64,000 nucleotides of DNA from assembly GCA_024690605.1 (NCBI GenBank), contig JAILOV010000016.1, positions 32,045-96,044 of the forward strand. The letters are read 5' to 3'. The stretch is from Lachnospiraceae bacterium. GTDB taxonomy: Bacteria; Bacillota; Clostridia; Lachnospirales; Lachnospiraceae. Below, piece by piece: positions 1-9,782 of the stretch (position 1 is the stretch's first letter; the number at the start of each line of letters is the position of its first letter). The translations under genes were made by a program, and so were the position numbers. A model generated the notes under the pieces. That model searched no databases and was not told the DNA's origin. It worked only from the letters and a program-made list of their open reading frames with translations.

Positions 1-3000
1 GAGACACTCTGCGCCAAATCGGGCCTGTCGTTTCTGGCCTGGCGCAGGGTGCCGGTCGAAAAAAAGGTGCTCGGTCATCAGGCGCTGTCCTGCATGCCCT
101 GTATCGAACAGGCTTTTGTCGGAAAGCCGGAAAATGTAGAAAAAGGAATCGACTTCGAGAGAAAACTCTATGTGGTGCGCAGGGAGTTCGAGCAGGGGGC
201 GGATGCGACCTATATCTGCTCCCTGTCCTCCCGCACCGTTGTCTACAAGGGCATGTTCCTGGTCGGACAGCTGCGCACCTTCTACAAGGATCTGCAGAGC
301 GATGATTACACATCGGCCATCGCGATCGTGCACTCTCGCTTTTCAACGAACACGAATCCCAGCTGGGAAAGGGCACATCCGAACCGGTTCATCGTCCACA
401 ACGGAGAGATCAACACGATCCGCGGCAACGCGGACAAGATGCTGGCGAGAGAGGAAACCATGGATTCCGCGTATCTGAAGGGGGATCTGGTGCGTGTCCT
501 GCCGGCGATCAATGTGCAGGGGTCGGATTCCGCCATGCTGGACAACACGCTGGAATTCCTGGTGATGAACGGCATGGAGCTGCCGCTGGCGGTGATGATC
601 ACGATCCCGGAGCCCTGGGTCAACAACAAGACCATGAGCCAGAGCAAACGGGATTTCTACCAATATTATTCCACGATGATGGAGCCGTGGGACGGCCCGG
701 CGGCCATCCTGTTCTGCGACGGCGATATCATGGGCGCCGTGCTCGACAGGAACGGACTTCGTCCGTCGCGCTATTACATCACCTCGGACGACACGCTGAT
801 CCTTTCCTCCGAGGTCGGCGTGTTGCCCGTGCCGCCGGAGAAGATCGTGAAAAAGGACCGTCTCCGTCCCGGCAAGATGCTGCTCGTGGACACGGTGCAG
901 GGCCGTCTGATCGACGACGAGGAGTGCAAGGAACGCTACGCCAGACGCAATCCCTACGGGGAATGGCTCAACGATCATCTGGTGACGCTGCATGACCTGA
1001 AGATCCCCAACAAACGGATCGCCTCCTATACCGAGGAGGAACGCGGGCGCATGCAGAAGGCCTTCGGCTACACCTATGAGGAGTTAAAGGACACGATCCT
1101 GCCGATGGCGCGGGACGGTGCGGAAGCGATCTGCTCCATGGGGATCGACATCCCGCTGCCGGTGCTGTCATCGCATCATCAGCCGCTGTTCAACTATTTC
1201 AAGCAGCTCTTCGCACAGGTCACCAACCCGCCGATCGACGCGATCCGCGAGGAGATCGTGACCTCGACCAATGTCTATCTGGGCCGCGACGGCAATCTCC
1301 TCAAGGAGGAGGCCGGGAACTGCACGATGCTCATGGTGAACAATCCGATCCTGACCAACACGGATCTGTTAAAGATCAAGACCATGCAGCACGAGGGCTT
1401 CAAGGTGCAGACGATCCCCATCGTCTACTATGTCAACACGAGACTGGAAAAGGCGCTCGACCGCCTGTTCATGGAGGTTGACAAGGCCTATCGCGACGGC
1501 GCGAACATCGTGATCCTGTCCGACCGGGATGTGGACGAGAACCATGTGGCGATCCCTTCGCTGTTAGCTGTCTCGGCGCTCAGGCAGTATCTCGTGCGCA
1601 CGAGGAAGGCAACCTCGCTCTCGCTGATCCTCGAATCCGCGGAGCCCCGCGAGGTGCATCATTTCGCGACGCTTCTGGGTTACGGTGCCAGCGCGATCAA
1701 TCCCTACCTGGCGCAGGAATCCATCGCCGGCCTTATCGACAGCGGCATGCTGGACAAGGACTATTACGCGGCCGTGGATGACTATAACAGTGCGGTGCTT
1801 CACGGGATCATCAAGATCGCGTCCAAGATGGGCATCTCCACGATCCAGTCCTATCAGGGCTCCCAGATCTTTGAGGCGATCGGCATCGACCACAGCGTGA
1901 TCGACAAGTATTTCACCGGGACCGTGAGCCGCATCGGCGGGATCGGTCTCGAGGACATCGAGAACGATGTGGAGACCCTGCATGACCGCGCGTTCGATCC
2001 GCTGGGACTGCAGAACGATCTGACGCTCGACAGTCTCGGTTATCACAAGGCAAGAGCAGGCGGCGAGGAACATCTCTACACGCCCGAGACGATCCATCTG
2101 CTCCAGGAAGCGACGAGAAGAGGTGACTACGGCCTGTTCAGGCGCTACACAGCGCTGGTCAACAGGGAGGATTCCGTTCGCAATCTGCGGGGGCTTCTGC
2201 AGTTCAAACTGCCGAAGAAGGGGATCCCCATCGACGAGGTGGAGAGCGAAGAGGAGATCGTGAAACGGTTCAAGACCGGCGCCATGTCCTATGGTTCGAT
2301 CTCCGAGGAAGCGCATGAGACCATGGCCCTCGCGATGAACGCGCTCGGCGGCAAGTCCAATTCCGGCGAGGGCGGCGAGAGTCCCGAGAGGCTCGTCAGC
2401 GCGGGAACTGCCGAGGACAAATGCTCGGCGATCAAGCAGGTCGCCTCCGGACGGTTCGGCGTGACCAGCAGCTATCTGGTTTCCGCCAAAGAGATCCAGA
2501 TCAAGATGGCGCAGGGAGCAAAGCCCGGCGAGGGCGGTCATCTCCCGGGCAGCAAGGTCTATCCGTGGATCGCCAGGACCAGGCACTCCACGCCCGGCGT
2601 GTCGCTGATCTCGCCGCCGCCGCATCATGATATCTACTCGATCGAGGATCTGGCACAGCTGATCTACGATCTGAAGAACGCCAACCGGCAGGCAAGGATC
2701 TCCGTGAAGCTGGTCTCCGAAGCCGGTGTCGGCACGGTGGCGGCCGGTGTCGCCAAGGCGGGGGCACAGGTGGTGCTTGTCTCCGGCTATGACGGCGGAA
2801 CCGGCGCGGCGCCCAAATCTTCGATCCACAACGCGGGACTTCCGTGGGAACTGGGGATCGCGGAGACGCACCAGACACTGATCATGAATCATCTGCGGAA
2901 CAAGGTGCGGATCGAAGCGGACGGCAAGCTCATGAGCGGTCGGGATGTCGCGATCGCGGCGATGCTGGGCGCCGAGGAATTCGGCTTTGCCACGGCACCG

Positions 3001-4212
3001 CTCGTCACGATGGGCTGCGTCATGATGCGCGTGTGCAATCTGGACACCTGCCCGGTGGGCGTTGCCACGCAGAACCCGGAGCTTCGGAAGCGTTTCCGCG
3101 GGAAGCCCGAATATGTGATGAACTTCATGCGCTTTATCGCGAGAGAGCTGCGGGAGATCATGGCCGAGCTCGGGATCCGGAGTGTGGATGAGCTGGTGGG
3201 CAGAAGCGATCTGCTCCGGATGCGGGACGATCTGACGGGCCGGCAGGCCAAGGTCGATCTGTCCGGGATCCTCGACAATCCCTATGCTGGTAAGAAGAAC
3301 ATGCGCAGGCAGACCCTCTTTGATCCGGCCGAGGTCTATGACTTCAAACTCAAAAAGACGCCGGACGAGCGTGTGCTGCTTAAGAAATTCGACAAGGCCC
3401 TGCAGAAGGGACAGAAAGCCGCGGTCGATCTGCCCGTGATGAACACGGACCGGGCATTCGGTTCCATCTTCGGATCGGAGATCACGAGGCGTTTCGGCGA
3501 TCAGGAACTGGCGGAGGACACCTTTACCGTGCGGACGCAGGGTGCCGGCGGGCAGTCCTTCGGTGCGTTCATTCCGCAGGGACTCACGATCCGCCTCGAG
3601 GGAGACGCCAATGACTATTTCGGCAAGGGCCTTTCCGGTGGGAAGCTCATCGTGGTGCCGCCCGAGGGATCGGCATTCCGGCGTGAGGAGAACATCATCG
3701 TCGGCAATGTCGCGCTCTACGGTGCTACCAGCGGCAAGGCGTTCATCAGCGGTGTGGCAGGCGAGCGATTCTGCGTGCGCAATTCCGGTGCCATGGCCGT
3801 GGTGGAGGGTGTCGGCGATCACGGCTGTGAGTACATGACCGGCGGCGTGGCGGTGATCCTGGGACGGACCGGCAAGAACTTCGCTGCCGGCATGTCGGGC
3901 GGCATCGCCTATGTGCTGGATCCCGACACGGATCTCTACACGCGGATCAACAAGGAGATGGTGTCCTCGCAGGAGATCACCTCGAAATATGACGTGCAGC
4001 AGCTCAAGGATCTGATCGAGGAGCATGTGGCGGCGACAGGATCGCCGCTGGGCAGAGAGATCCTCGATGATTTCGCCGGATGGCTGCCGCGGTTTAAGAA
4101 GATCATCCCGCATGATTACATGCGGATCCTGACAGCGATCGGACAGATGGAGGAGAAGGGCTTAAGCCGTGAACAGGCGCAGATGGAGGCGTTCTACGCC
4201 TGCCATCGATAA
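1..4212 (+). CDS. gltB: Glutamate synthase large subunit, 5' end outside window
   Basis: Large subunit of glutamate synthase, which turns glutamine and 2-oxoglutarate into two glutamates in the cytoplasm. The ORF track starts at an internal GTG (49), but the frame is open from base 1 and reads ETLCAKSGL, so the gene begins upstream and about the first 100 residues, including the catalytic N-terminal Cys, are missing. What is visible is the rest of the class II amidotransferase domain, a central linker, the FMN/glutamate synthase domain from about codon 740, a 3Fe-4S cysteine set near codon 1005 (GCVMMRVCNLDTCPVG), and the GXGXG beta-helix from about codon 1180. gltD follows after 10 bases with its own Shine-Dalgarno. 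Identification is secure from near full-length family agreement. Confidence 0.97.
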   Translation, partial: ETLCAKSGLSFLAWRRVPVEKKVLGHQALSCMPCIEQAFVGKPENVEKGIDFERKLYVVRREFEQGADATYICSLSSRTVVYKGMFLVGQLRTFYKDLQSDDYTSAIAIVHSRFSTNTNPSWERAHPNRFIVHNGEINTIRGNADKMLAREETMDSAYLKGDLVRVLPAINVQGSDSAMLDNTLEFLVMNGMELPLAVMITIPEPWVNNKTMSQSKRDFYQYYSTMMEPWDGPAAILFCDGDIMGAVLDRNGLRPSRYYITSDDTLILSSEVGVLPVPPEKIVKKDRLRPGKMLLVDTVQGRLIDDEECKERYARRNPYGEWLNDHLVTLHDLKIPNKRIASYTEEERGRMQKAFGYTYEELKDTILPMARDGAEAICSMGIDIPLPVLSSHHQPLFNYFKQLFAQVTNPPIDAIREEIVTSTNVYLGRDGNLLKEEAGNCTMLMVNNPILTNTDLLKIKTMQHEGFKVQTIPIVYYVNTRLEKALDRLFMEVDKAYRDGANIVILSDRDVDENHVAIPSLLAVSALRQYLVRTRKATSLSLILESAEPREVHHFATLLGYGASAINPYLAQESIAGLIDSGMLDKDYYAAVDDYNSAVLHGIIKIASKMGISTIQSYQGSQIFEAIGIDHSVIDKYFTGTVSRIGGIGLEDIENDVETLHDRAFDPLGLQNDLTLDSLGYHKARAGGEEHLYTPETIHLLQEATRRGDYGLFRRYTALVNREDSVRNLRGLLQFKLPKKGIPIDEVESEEEIVKRFKTGAMSYGSISEEAHETMALAMNALGGKSNSGEGGESPERLVSAGTAEDKCSAIKQVASGRFGVTSSYLVSAKEIQIKMAQGAKPGEGGHLPGSKVYPWIARTRHSTPGVSLISPPPHHDIYSIEDLAQLIYDLKNANRQARISVKLVSEAGVGTVAAGVAKAGAQVVLVSGYDGGTGAAPKSSIHNAGLPWELGIAETHQTLIMNHLRNKVRIEADGKLMSGRDVAIAAMLGAEEFGFATAPLVTMGCVMMRVCNLDTCPVGVATQNPELRKRFRGKPEYVMNFMRFIARELREIMAELGIRSVDELVGRSDLLRMRDDLTGRQAKVDLSGILDNPYAGKKNMRRQTLFDPAEVYDFKLKKTPDERVLLKKFDKALQKGQKAAVDLPVMNTDRAFGSIFGSEITRRFGDQELAEDTFTVRTQGAGGQSFGAFIPQGLTIRLEGDANDYFGKGLSGGKLIVVPPEGSAFRREENIIVGNVALYGATSGKAFISGVAGERFCVRNSGAMAVVEGVGDHGCEYMTGGVAVILGRTGKNFAAGMSGGIAYVLDPDTDLYTRINKEMVSSQEITSKYDVQQLKDLIEEHVAATGSPLGREILDDFAGWLPRFKKIIPHDYMRILTAIGQMEEKGLSREQAQMEAFYACHR

Positions 4213-4222
4213 GGAGTGAACC

Positions 4223-5710
4223 ATGGGTAAACCAACCGGATTTCTGGAATATGAGAGAAAGAGCTCCCCGGCGATCCCGCCGAAGGAGCGCATCAAGAAC
4301 TGGGAGGAATTTCACACACCGCTGCCGGAAAAGGAGCGCACGATCCAGGCGTCGCGCTGCATGGCCTGCGGCGTCCCGTTCTGTCAGGCGGGGGCCGATA
4401 TCATGGGCCGCACGACGGGGTGCCCCTTGCACAATCTGATCCCCGAATGGAACGATCTGATCTATCGGGGAAACTGGCGGGAGGCTTACCGGCGGCTCAG
4501 GAAGACGAACAGCTTCCCGGAGTTTACCGGCCGCGTGTGCCCGGCGCTCTGCGAGGTCGCCTGCACCTGCAATCTGGGCGGCGATCCGGTCGGCGGCAAG
4601 GAGACGGAGCTGGCCATCATCGAGCGCGCCTATCGCGAGGGCTGGGCGGCAGCCGAACCGCCTGCCGTGCGGACGGGGAAGCGGATCGCGATCGTGGGAT
4701 CGGGACCGTCGGGACTCTCCGCTGCGGATCTGCTCAACCGCCGCGGACACAATGTGACGGTCTTTGAGCGCTTTGACCGTCCGGGCGGTCTGCTGATGTA
4801 CGGGATCCCCAACATGAAGCTGGAAAAGCGCTTTGTGGAAAGAAAGCTGAAGATCCTTGAGGAGGAGGGCATCCGTTTTGTCACCGGCGCCGATGTGGGG
4901 AAGAATGTGAAGGCCGATGAGATCCTTGCGGATCATGACCGCGTGCTGCTTGCCTGCGGGGCGTCCAAACCGCGTGATCTGAACGCGCCGGGGAGAGACG
5001 CGGAGGGAATCTTTTTTGCCGTGGATTTCCTGCGGGAGAACACGAAGGCGCTCTTAGATTCCGACTTCCGCAAAGCGGGTTCGATCAACGCGAAGGGGAA
5101 GCAGGTCGTGATCGTCGGAGGCGGCGACACCGGCAATGACTGTCTGGGAACCTGCATCCGTCACGGCGCGAAGAGTGTCGTGCAGATCGAGATGATGCCC
5201 AAGCCGCCGGAAAAGCGCACGGACGACAATCCATGGCCCGAGTGGCCCAATGTGTTAAAGACCGATTACGGTCAGGAGGAGGCCATCGAGGTCTTCGGGA
5301 GCGATCCGCGGATCTATGAGACGACCGTCAGGGAGTTTCTCAAGGATAAGGCGGGAAAGCTCCGCGCGATCCGCACCGTGCGGCTCTCCTGGGAGACGGA
5401 GAACGGCCGGCGGGTGATGAAGGAGATCCCCGGATCGGAGCAGGAACTTCCCTGTGAGCTGTTATTGATCGCGGCCGGTTTTGTCGGCGCGCAGGACTAT
5501 ATCGCCGAAGCCTTCGGCGTGCAGCGGGACAACCGCGGCAACATCGCGACGGCGCCGGGAGAATTCGGAACCTCGGTTACCGGCGTGTTCTGCGCGGGTG
5601 ACATGCACACCGGACAGTCGCTGGTGGTCAAGGCGATCCGTCAGGGGAGAGAGGCCGCGCGCGCCATCGATCTGGATCTCATGGGCTACACCAACCTGAT
5701 CGTGCAATAG
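4223..5710 (+). CDS. gltD: Glutamate synthase small subunit
   Basis: Small, NAD(P)H-oxidising subunit that passes electrons through FAD and Fe-S clusters to GltB. At 495 residues it is the usual length. The N-terminal third carries the double 4Fe-4S cysteine set (CMACGVPFC, then CPLHN, then [11 protein letters not shown]). An FAD Rossmann motif ([10 protein letters not shown]) lies near residue 157, and a second nucleotide-binding motif (GGGDTGNDC) near residue 297. The ATG at 4223 is preceded by AAGGAGTGAACC, a good ribosome site, 10 bases after gltB, so the two form one operon. No terminator is obvious after the gene; a new promoter lies at 5732. Confidence 0.97.
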   Translation: MGKPTGFLEYERKSSPAIPPKERIKNWEEFHTPLPEKERTIQASRCMACGVPFCQAGADIMGRTTGCPLHNLIPEWNDLIYRGNWREAYRRLRKTNSFPEFTGRVCPALCEVACTCNLGGDPVGGKETELAIIERAYREGWAAAEPPAVRTGKRIAIVGSGPSGLSAADLLNRRGHNVTVFERFDRPGGLLMYGIPNMKLEKRFVERKLKILEEEGIRFVTGADVGKNVKADEILADHDRVLLACGASKPRDLNAPGRDAEGIFFAVDFLRENTKALLDSDFRKAGSINAKGKQVVIVGGGDTGNDCLGTCIRHGAKSVVQIEMMPKPPEKRTDDNPWPEWPNVLKTDYGQEEAIEVFGSDPRIYETTVREFLKDKAGKLRAIRTVRLSWETENGRRVMKEIPGSEQELPCELLLIAAGFVGAQDYIAEAFGVQRDNRGNIATAPGEFGTSVTGVFCAGDMHTGQSLVVKAIRQGREAARAIDLDLMGYTNLIVQ

Positions 5711-5731
5711 CGAGTCGTCAAAGCGACATGT

Positions 5732-5761
5732 TTGATATCGATCTCCATCATCGTGTATAAT
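5732..5761 (+). promoter_or_regulatory. Sigma-A-type promoter for the 815-residue gene
   Basis: TTGATA (5732-5737) and a perfect TATAAT (5756-5761) are separated by 18 bases, and the start codon at 5800 lies about 32 bases beyond a predicted start site. This separates the unknown gene from the gltBD operon. Confidence 0.7.
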
Positions 5762-5799
5762 GCTGAAGAGTGTTTCTGCATGCGGAAAGGGGCAGGAAG

Positions 5800-8247
5800 A
5801 TGGGATTGATAAAAGATATGGAAGCGTTCCACGAACGGGAGAACGGTGATTTTAAAAATATCCTGAGAGATGCTCTGGGACCGGAGGGAACGGCTGCCTA
5901 TAAAAAAGATGAGGAAAATGAACTGTTAGGACTCACCGGTATCCACGTCGGGATCGAAAGAAGCAGTGCGATAACCGCTTTTTCCACCTGGCTGATGGCG
6001 TTCAAAGACTATTCCGTTCAGGATGTCTTTGCACTGGAAGCGGACAAGAGCGAAGAGAAAAAGGCTGAGATCCGCGGCCTGTTTGAGGAATTCAAAAAGG
6101 ATCTCAGGGAGAACTACAACATCGGTCTCGGTCTCCAAAGAGCCGAGCGACTGGGCGTCTGGCACAGAAGAGCGGCAGAGAAGATATCGGAATTCCGGCT
6201 GCCCGACGAAGCTGCGCAGACATCGGCCGATATGGGAAGACTCGCGGCAAGATGCAATATCCTGCAGACGGTTTTTGTGGATCTTGGTCAGGACACGGCC
6301 GATATGCTCACGGATCCGGCCGTACGTGCCGCCTATTATCATGGAGCCGGCGGCATGATGACGATGCAGGAGACGATCAGCCGGGTGCATGGAGCATCGC
6401 TTGCTCCCGTCTATATGACGAAGAAGATACTCGGCGACGAAACCCAGCTGGCAGAGCATTTTGCCCTGTTTCAGGATGAGTGGGAGCAATACCGCGGCAA
6501 GCGTCTCGCGGAGATCAGGACACCCGGCCTCGGTGTTCTCAATGACAGAATGACGATGCTTTCGATGGCCATGAAGGTCGGAAGCACGCCGGAGCAGATC
6601 AGCGAGGCGGAAGCATTTTGCAGAGGACAGCAGCCCACGCCCTCCTCGAAGTTCTCCTGGGAATCAGAGATGACGCAGAGACGGGAAGCAGTCCGTAAAG
6701 ATGGCGTCGCGTCGTTGCAGGCGGAGATCGATGATCTGGCCTTTACGCTGTCAGAACGTCCGCTGGGGCGTTTTGAGGAGAGGCTCGCTTCCGTGGGGGA
6801 CTATCAGACCATGTCCGCCGACCAGAAGGCCGAGGCTGCCGCGCTGTTTCAGGAAATCTTCGGCAGAAAACTCACCTATGAAAGATTTGAACCGTTCTTT
6901 ACCGGAACGTTCAAAAATGTCTATGATCTGTTCTCAATCAACGGACAAAAAGTGAATTCCTTTTCCTATGCTGCAGGTGCAAAAGGCCTTTCGGATGCGG
7001 ATAAGGAAGTTTTTGTTCAGATCCAGATCCTCAAAGCGCTGAAGGATCCCACATGCAGTCTTACGCTTGATATCCCGCAATATACAGGATATGAAAGGAT
7101 GGAGGCGCAGGATAAGCCGTTTCCGGTCAGCCTTCACAAGAATGAGCTGCTGCTGAATCCGGCCGGTGACAGTAAGGAGATCGATTATGCCGCCGAAGCT
7201 GCGGATTTCCTTGCGGAAGGTATCACGGGCGGGAAAGTGAACACCGCGGACATGGTTCTCGGCGCTCCGGTGGATCGACTGATCGACAAGGCATTGTTTG
7301 ACGGATATGAGGATAAGGATACCCTGGAAAAGATGGGGAAGGATATCTATGACTGCGTTTTCATCAACGGGATCTCTGTCAATGATATCTTCGAGGAGAA
7401 ATACGGAAACGCGGGAATCTCCCCCAATTTTCAGCGGTATGTCAAGAACTCCATTATCATGTCCCAGCGGATGGATCCGAAAAACCTGATCGTTGTGCGG
7501 CCCTTTGACAGGACCGCTGACACCTTTACCCTGCAGGATCCCATTCCTCTGGGGGTCGGGCCGGACATGAAGGGCTTTACCGATGAACAGAGAAGGGAGA
7601 TCTCCGAGCGCAACCGTCAGTTTGTCGAGGAATACCGGAAGCTGTCGCCCGAGGAACGCGAAAAAGACTACCCGAAGCAGCCGGCTGCTCCGGATGCGAA
7701 AGCGGTTCCGCATGGGGGCATGGTCGGTTCGTATCATGAGAAGATCCGGAGCATTGATGAGCACTATCAGAAGATGCTCGACGAGAGCCGGTTTATGCAT
7801 GTTGACTCGCAGGCATACAAGAATATGGTCGCCGCGGCCAAAGCGGTTCATGATCACGCGATCGATTTTGATGACAGTTCACCGGCTTCCCGGGCAAAAA
7901 TGGATGAGCTGATGGGGAATCTGCATGAGGCAGCCGCTGCCTATGCGGAAAAGGAGGCATACCACAAAACCAAAAGAACGGGGCGCGGTGTCAGCCGCAA
8001 GAATACAGCGCTCTCTCTCATGGCGCTGACAGGCGCGGCGGCCGACGAAACGGCTGTGACGGACAGGCGTCTGCGCTGGTCGGACAAGAAGAAGATGAGT
8101 CTGAGCGAATTGACGGATATGGAGAGAAAGGCGAATGCCGGCGCTTTTGGAAAGAAAGCGGAGGAAACCCGAAAGCAGCAGCGCCGCCAACGCAGGCATG
8201 AACAGAAAAAGCGTGAAACGCCGCCGCCGCAGCATACGGGCACTTGA
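5800..8247 (+). CDS. Large protein of unknown function with an internal duplication
   Basis: I do not recognise this 815-residue protein. The ORF track begins at a GTG (5770); I prefer ATG 5800 because it follows AGGGGCAGGAAG, a plausible ribosome site, while the GTG has none. There is no signal peptide or clear membrane segment, so it is probably cytoplasmic. It is helical and charged, with a Lys/Arg/Gln-rich tail (ETRKQQRRQRRHEQKKRE). Two related segments, about residues 370-430 and 513-570, both contain YD-x-x-x-ING-x-x-VN (LFSINGQKVNSF and VFINGISVNDIF), showing an internal repeat. Base composition is lower in G+C than gltBD: one 60-base line at 6961 counts 27 G/C against 37 at 1021. It has its own promoter and the next gene has another, so it is probably monocistronic. 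Confidence 0.85.
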   Translation: MGLIKDMEAFHERENGDFKNILRDALGPEGTAAYKKDEENELLGLTGIHVGIERSSAITAFSTWLMAFKDYSVQDVFALEADKSEEKKAEIRGLFEEFKKDLRENYNIGLGLQRAERLGVWHRRAAEKISEFRLPDEAAQTSADMGRLAARCNILQTVFVDLGQDTADMLTDPAVRAAYYHGAGGMMTMQETISRVHGASLAPVYMTKKILGDETQLAEHFALFQDEWEQYRGKRLAEIRTPGLGVLNDRMTMLSMAMKVGSTPEQISEAEAFCRGQQPTPSSKFSWESEMTQRREAVRKDGVASLQAEIDDLAFTLSERPLGRFEERLASVGDYQTMSADQKAEAAALFQEIFGRKLTYERFEPFFTGTFKNVYDLFSINGQKVNSFSYAAGAKGLSDADKEVFVQIQILKALKDPTCSLTLDIPQYTGYERMEAQDKPFPVSLHKNELLLNPAGDSKEIDYAAEAADFLAEGITGGKVNTADMVLGAPVDRLIDKALFDGYEDKDTLEKMGKDIYDCVFINGISVNDIFEEKYGNAGISPNFQRYVKNSIIMSQRMDPKNLIVVRPFDRTADTFTLQDPIPLGVGPDMKGFTDEQRREISERNRQFVEEYRKLSPEEREKDYPKQPAAPDAKAVPHGGMVGSYHEKIRSIDEHYQKMLDESRFMHVDSQAYKNMVAAAKAVHDHAIDFDDSSPASRAKMDELMGNLHEAAAAYAEKEAYHKTKRTGRGVSRKNTALSLMALTGAAADETAVTDRRLRWSDKKKMSLSELTDMERKANAGAFGKKAEETRKQQRRQRRHEQKKRETPPPQHTGT

Positions 8248-8272
8248 TTTCATGCCGTAAAACTGATACTAT
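8244..8272 (+). promoter_or_regulatory. Promoter for the DegV gene
   Basis: TTGATT (8244-8249), 17 bases, then TACTAT (8267-8272), 25 bases ahead of the DegV start codon. The -35 overlaps the stop codon of the preceding gene. Confidence 0.55.
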
Positions 8273-8297
8273 CTTGGGAGAAAGGAAGGCTTGACTG

Positions 8298-9185
8298 ATG
8301 AGTGATTACGTTCTGAGCTGCTGTTCCTCCTGTGATCTTTCCAAGGAGTATTTTGAGCGGAGAAACATTCCCGCTGTCTATTTTCATTTTGAACTGGGCG
8401 GCACGGTCTATCCCGATGACATGGGGGAGACGGTCTCTCCCGACGAGCTGTTTAGGCGGATGCTGGCGGGCGAGGCCACAAGGACCAGCCAGGTCAGCGT
8501 CGGCGAATATGAAGACTTCTTCGAGCCGTTTTTGAAAGAGGGCAAGGACATCCTGCACATCTGTCTTTCCAGCGGTCTGTCCGGCACCTTTAACTCCGCG
8601 CGGCTCGCTAGAGAATCCCTCAAGGAATCCTATCCGGACCGCAAGATCTACATCGTTGATTCCCTCGGCGCCTCCAGCGGCTACGGTTTTCTCGTGGACA
8701 GCCTGGCGGATCTCAGGGATCAGGGCATGGGGATCGACGAGCTGCATGAATATGCGGAAGCCAACAAGCTCCATGTTCACCACTGGTTCTTCTCGACGGA
8801 TCTGACCTTTTACATCCGCGGCGGCCGCGTCTCCAAGACGGCGGGCACCATCGGGAGCATCCTGGGCATCTGCCCGCTCCTCAACATGGACAGCGACGGC
8901 CTGCTCATTCCCCGCGAGAAGATCCGCACCAAGAAAAAGGTCTGCAGGCGGACCGTGGAAAAGATGGTCGAGCACGCGGACAACGGAACGGATTATGCGG
9001 GGAAATGCTTCATTTCCCATTCCGCATGTTTCGAGGATGCGAGATTTGTGGCGGATCTGATCGAAGAAACCTTCCCGCATCTGGACGGCAAGGTGCAGAT
9101 CTTCCCGATCGGTGCGACGATCGGCAGCCACACCGGCCCGGGCACCGTGGCGGTCTTCTTCCACGGAGACGAACGGGTGAAATAG
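8298..9185 (+). CDS. DegV family fatty-acid-binding protein
   Basis: A 295-residue DegV family protein. The family binds a fatty acid between two domains, and some members (FakB) present it to the fatty acid kinase FakA for phospholipid synthesis; which role applies here cannot be told from sequence. Visible motifs are the ligand-loop TSQVS near residue 72, the family signature CLSSGLSGTFNSA near residues 93-105, and GGRVSKTAGTIG near residue 175. Length is normal. ATG 8298 follows GAAAGGAAGG at a slightly long spacing. No fakA neighbour is present. The next ORF is on the opposite strand, end to end. Confidence 0.93.
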   Translation: MSDYVLSCCSSCDLSKEYFERRNIPAVYFHFELGGTVYPDDMGETVSPDELFRRMLAGEATRTSQVSVGEYEDFFEPFLKEGKDILHICLSSGLSGTFNSARLARESLKESYPDRKIYIVDSLGASSGYGFLVDSLADLRDQGMGIDELHEYAEANKLHVHHWFFSTDLTFYIRGGRVSKTAGTIGSILGICPLLNMDSDGLLIPREKIRTKKKVCRRTVEKMVEHADNGTDYAGKCFISHSACFEDARFVADLIEETFPHLDGKVQIFPIGATIGSHTGPGTVAVFFHGDERVK

Positions 9186-9218
9186 ACGAAGCGATTAACG
9201 GATGATCGCGGGAGAGGC

Positions 9219-9782
9219 TTAGGCCTCGGGAAGTCCCAGATAGAGTTCCTCGGTCTCCTCCACGGCCTTGTCCCAGCCGATCTGATTCCTGACATGCTGA
9301 CGCGCCAGATCTCCGAGTTTGGCGCGTCTTTCTTTGTCCGGCAGGAGCGCGGTCAGCTGCTCGCGCAGACTGTACGGATCGCTGTGCGTAAAGGTTTCGG
9401 CCACCAGCGATCCGTCCAGGGCGGTCACCACCTCGAGATTTTCGGGGATGTCACTCACCAGGCAGCAGCGCCCGTATCCCATGGCCTCCAGAAGACTCAG
9501 CGCCATGCCCTCCACATCGCTTGCCTGACAGAAGACCATGGCATTGGTCAGGAGCTCTTCCAGCAGTTCACCTTTGACAAAACCGGTGAAAATGATGCGG
9601 TCGTCGCCGGCGGCCAATTTGTAAAGCTCTTCCGCGTAGTCATCGGTCCCGCCGCTTCCGCCGGCGATCACCAGGCGGCAGTTGGTGTCCATGCCGCGGA
9701 ACGCCTCCACGAGATAATGCAGGCCTTTCTCCGGGACCAGACGGCAGAGGGAGAGGATGGGTAAATACCTGCCGAAGGCCAT
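9219..9782 (-). pseudogene. Glycosyltransferase family 4 fragment (C-terminal half only)
   Basis: The 187-residue product is only the donor-binding C-terminal half of a GT-B, family 4 glycosyltransferase. It opens at ILSLCRLVPEKGLHYL, which is normally about residue 190, and continues through the Rossmann half to SDVEGMALSLLEAMGYG, the usual nucleotide-sugar site with its E-x7-E pattern. The acceptor-binding N-terminal half is absent. Where it should lie (beyond 9782) there is a family 2 glycosyltransferase on the other strand. The start codon offered by the track is therefore accidental. I read it as the remnant of a gene cut by an inversion or deletion; a mis-assembly would look the same. 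Confidence 0.8.

Noticed and set aside
1564-4113. An 849-residue minus-strand ORF inside gltB
   Set aside because: It is a shadow of the coding strand in G+C-rich DNA; gltB matches its family throughout and the antisense product is rich in His/Arg with no motif.
5711-5731. Terminator after gltD (GTCG/CGAC hairpin)
   Set aside because: A 4-bp stem without a T-run is too weak to support.
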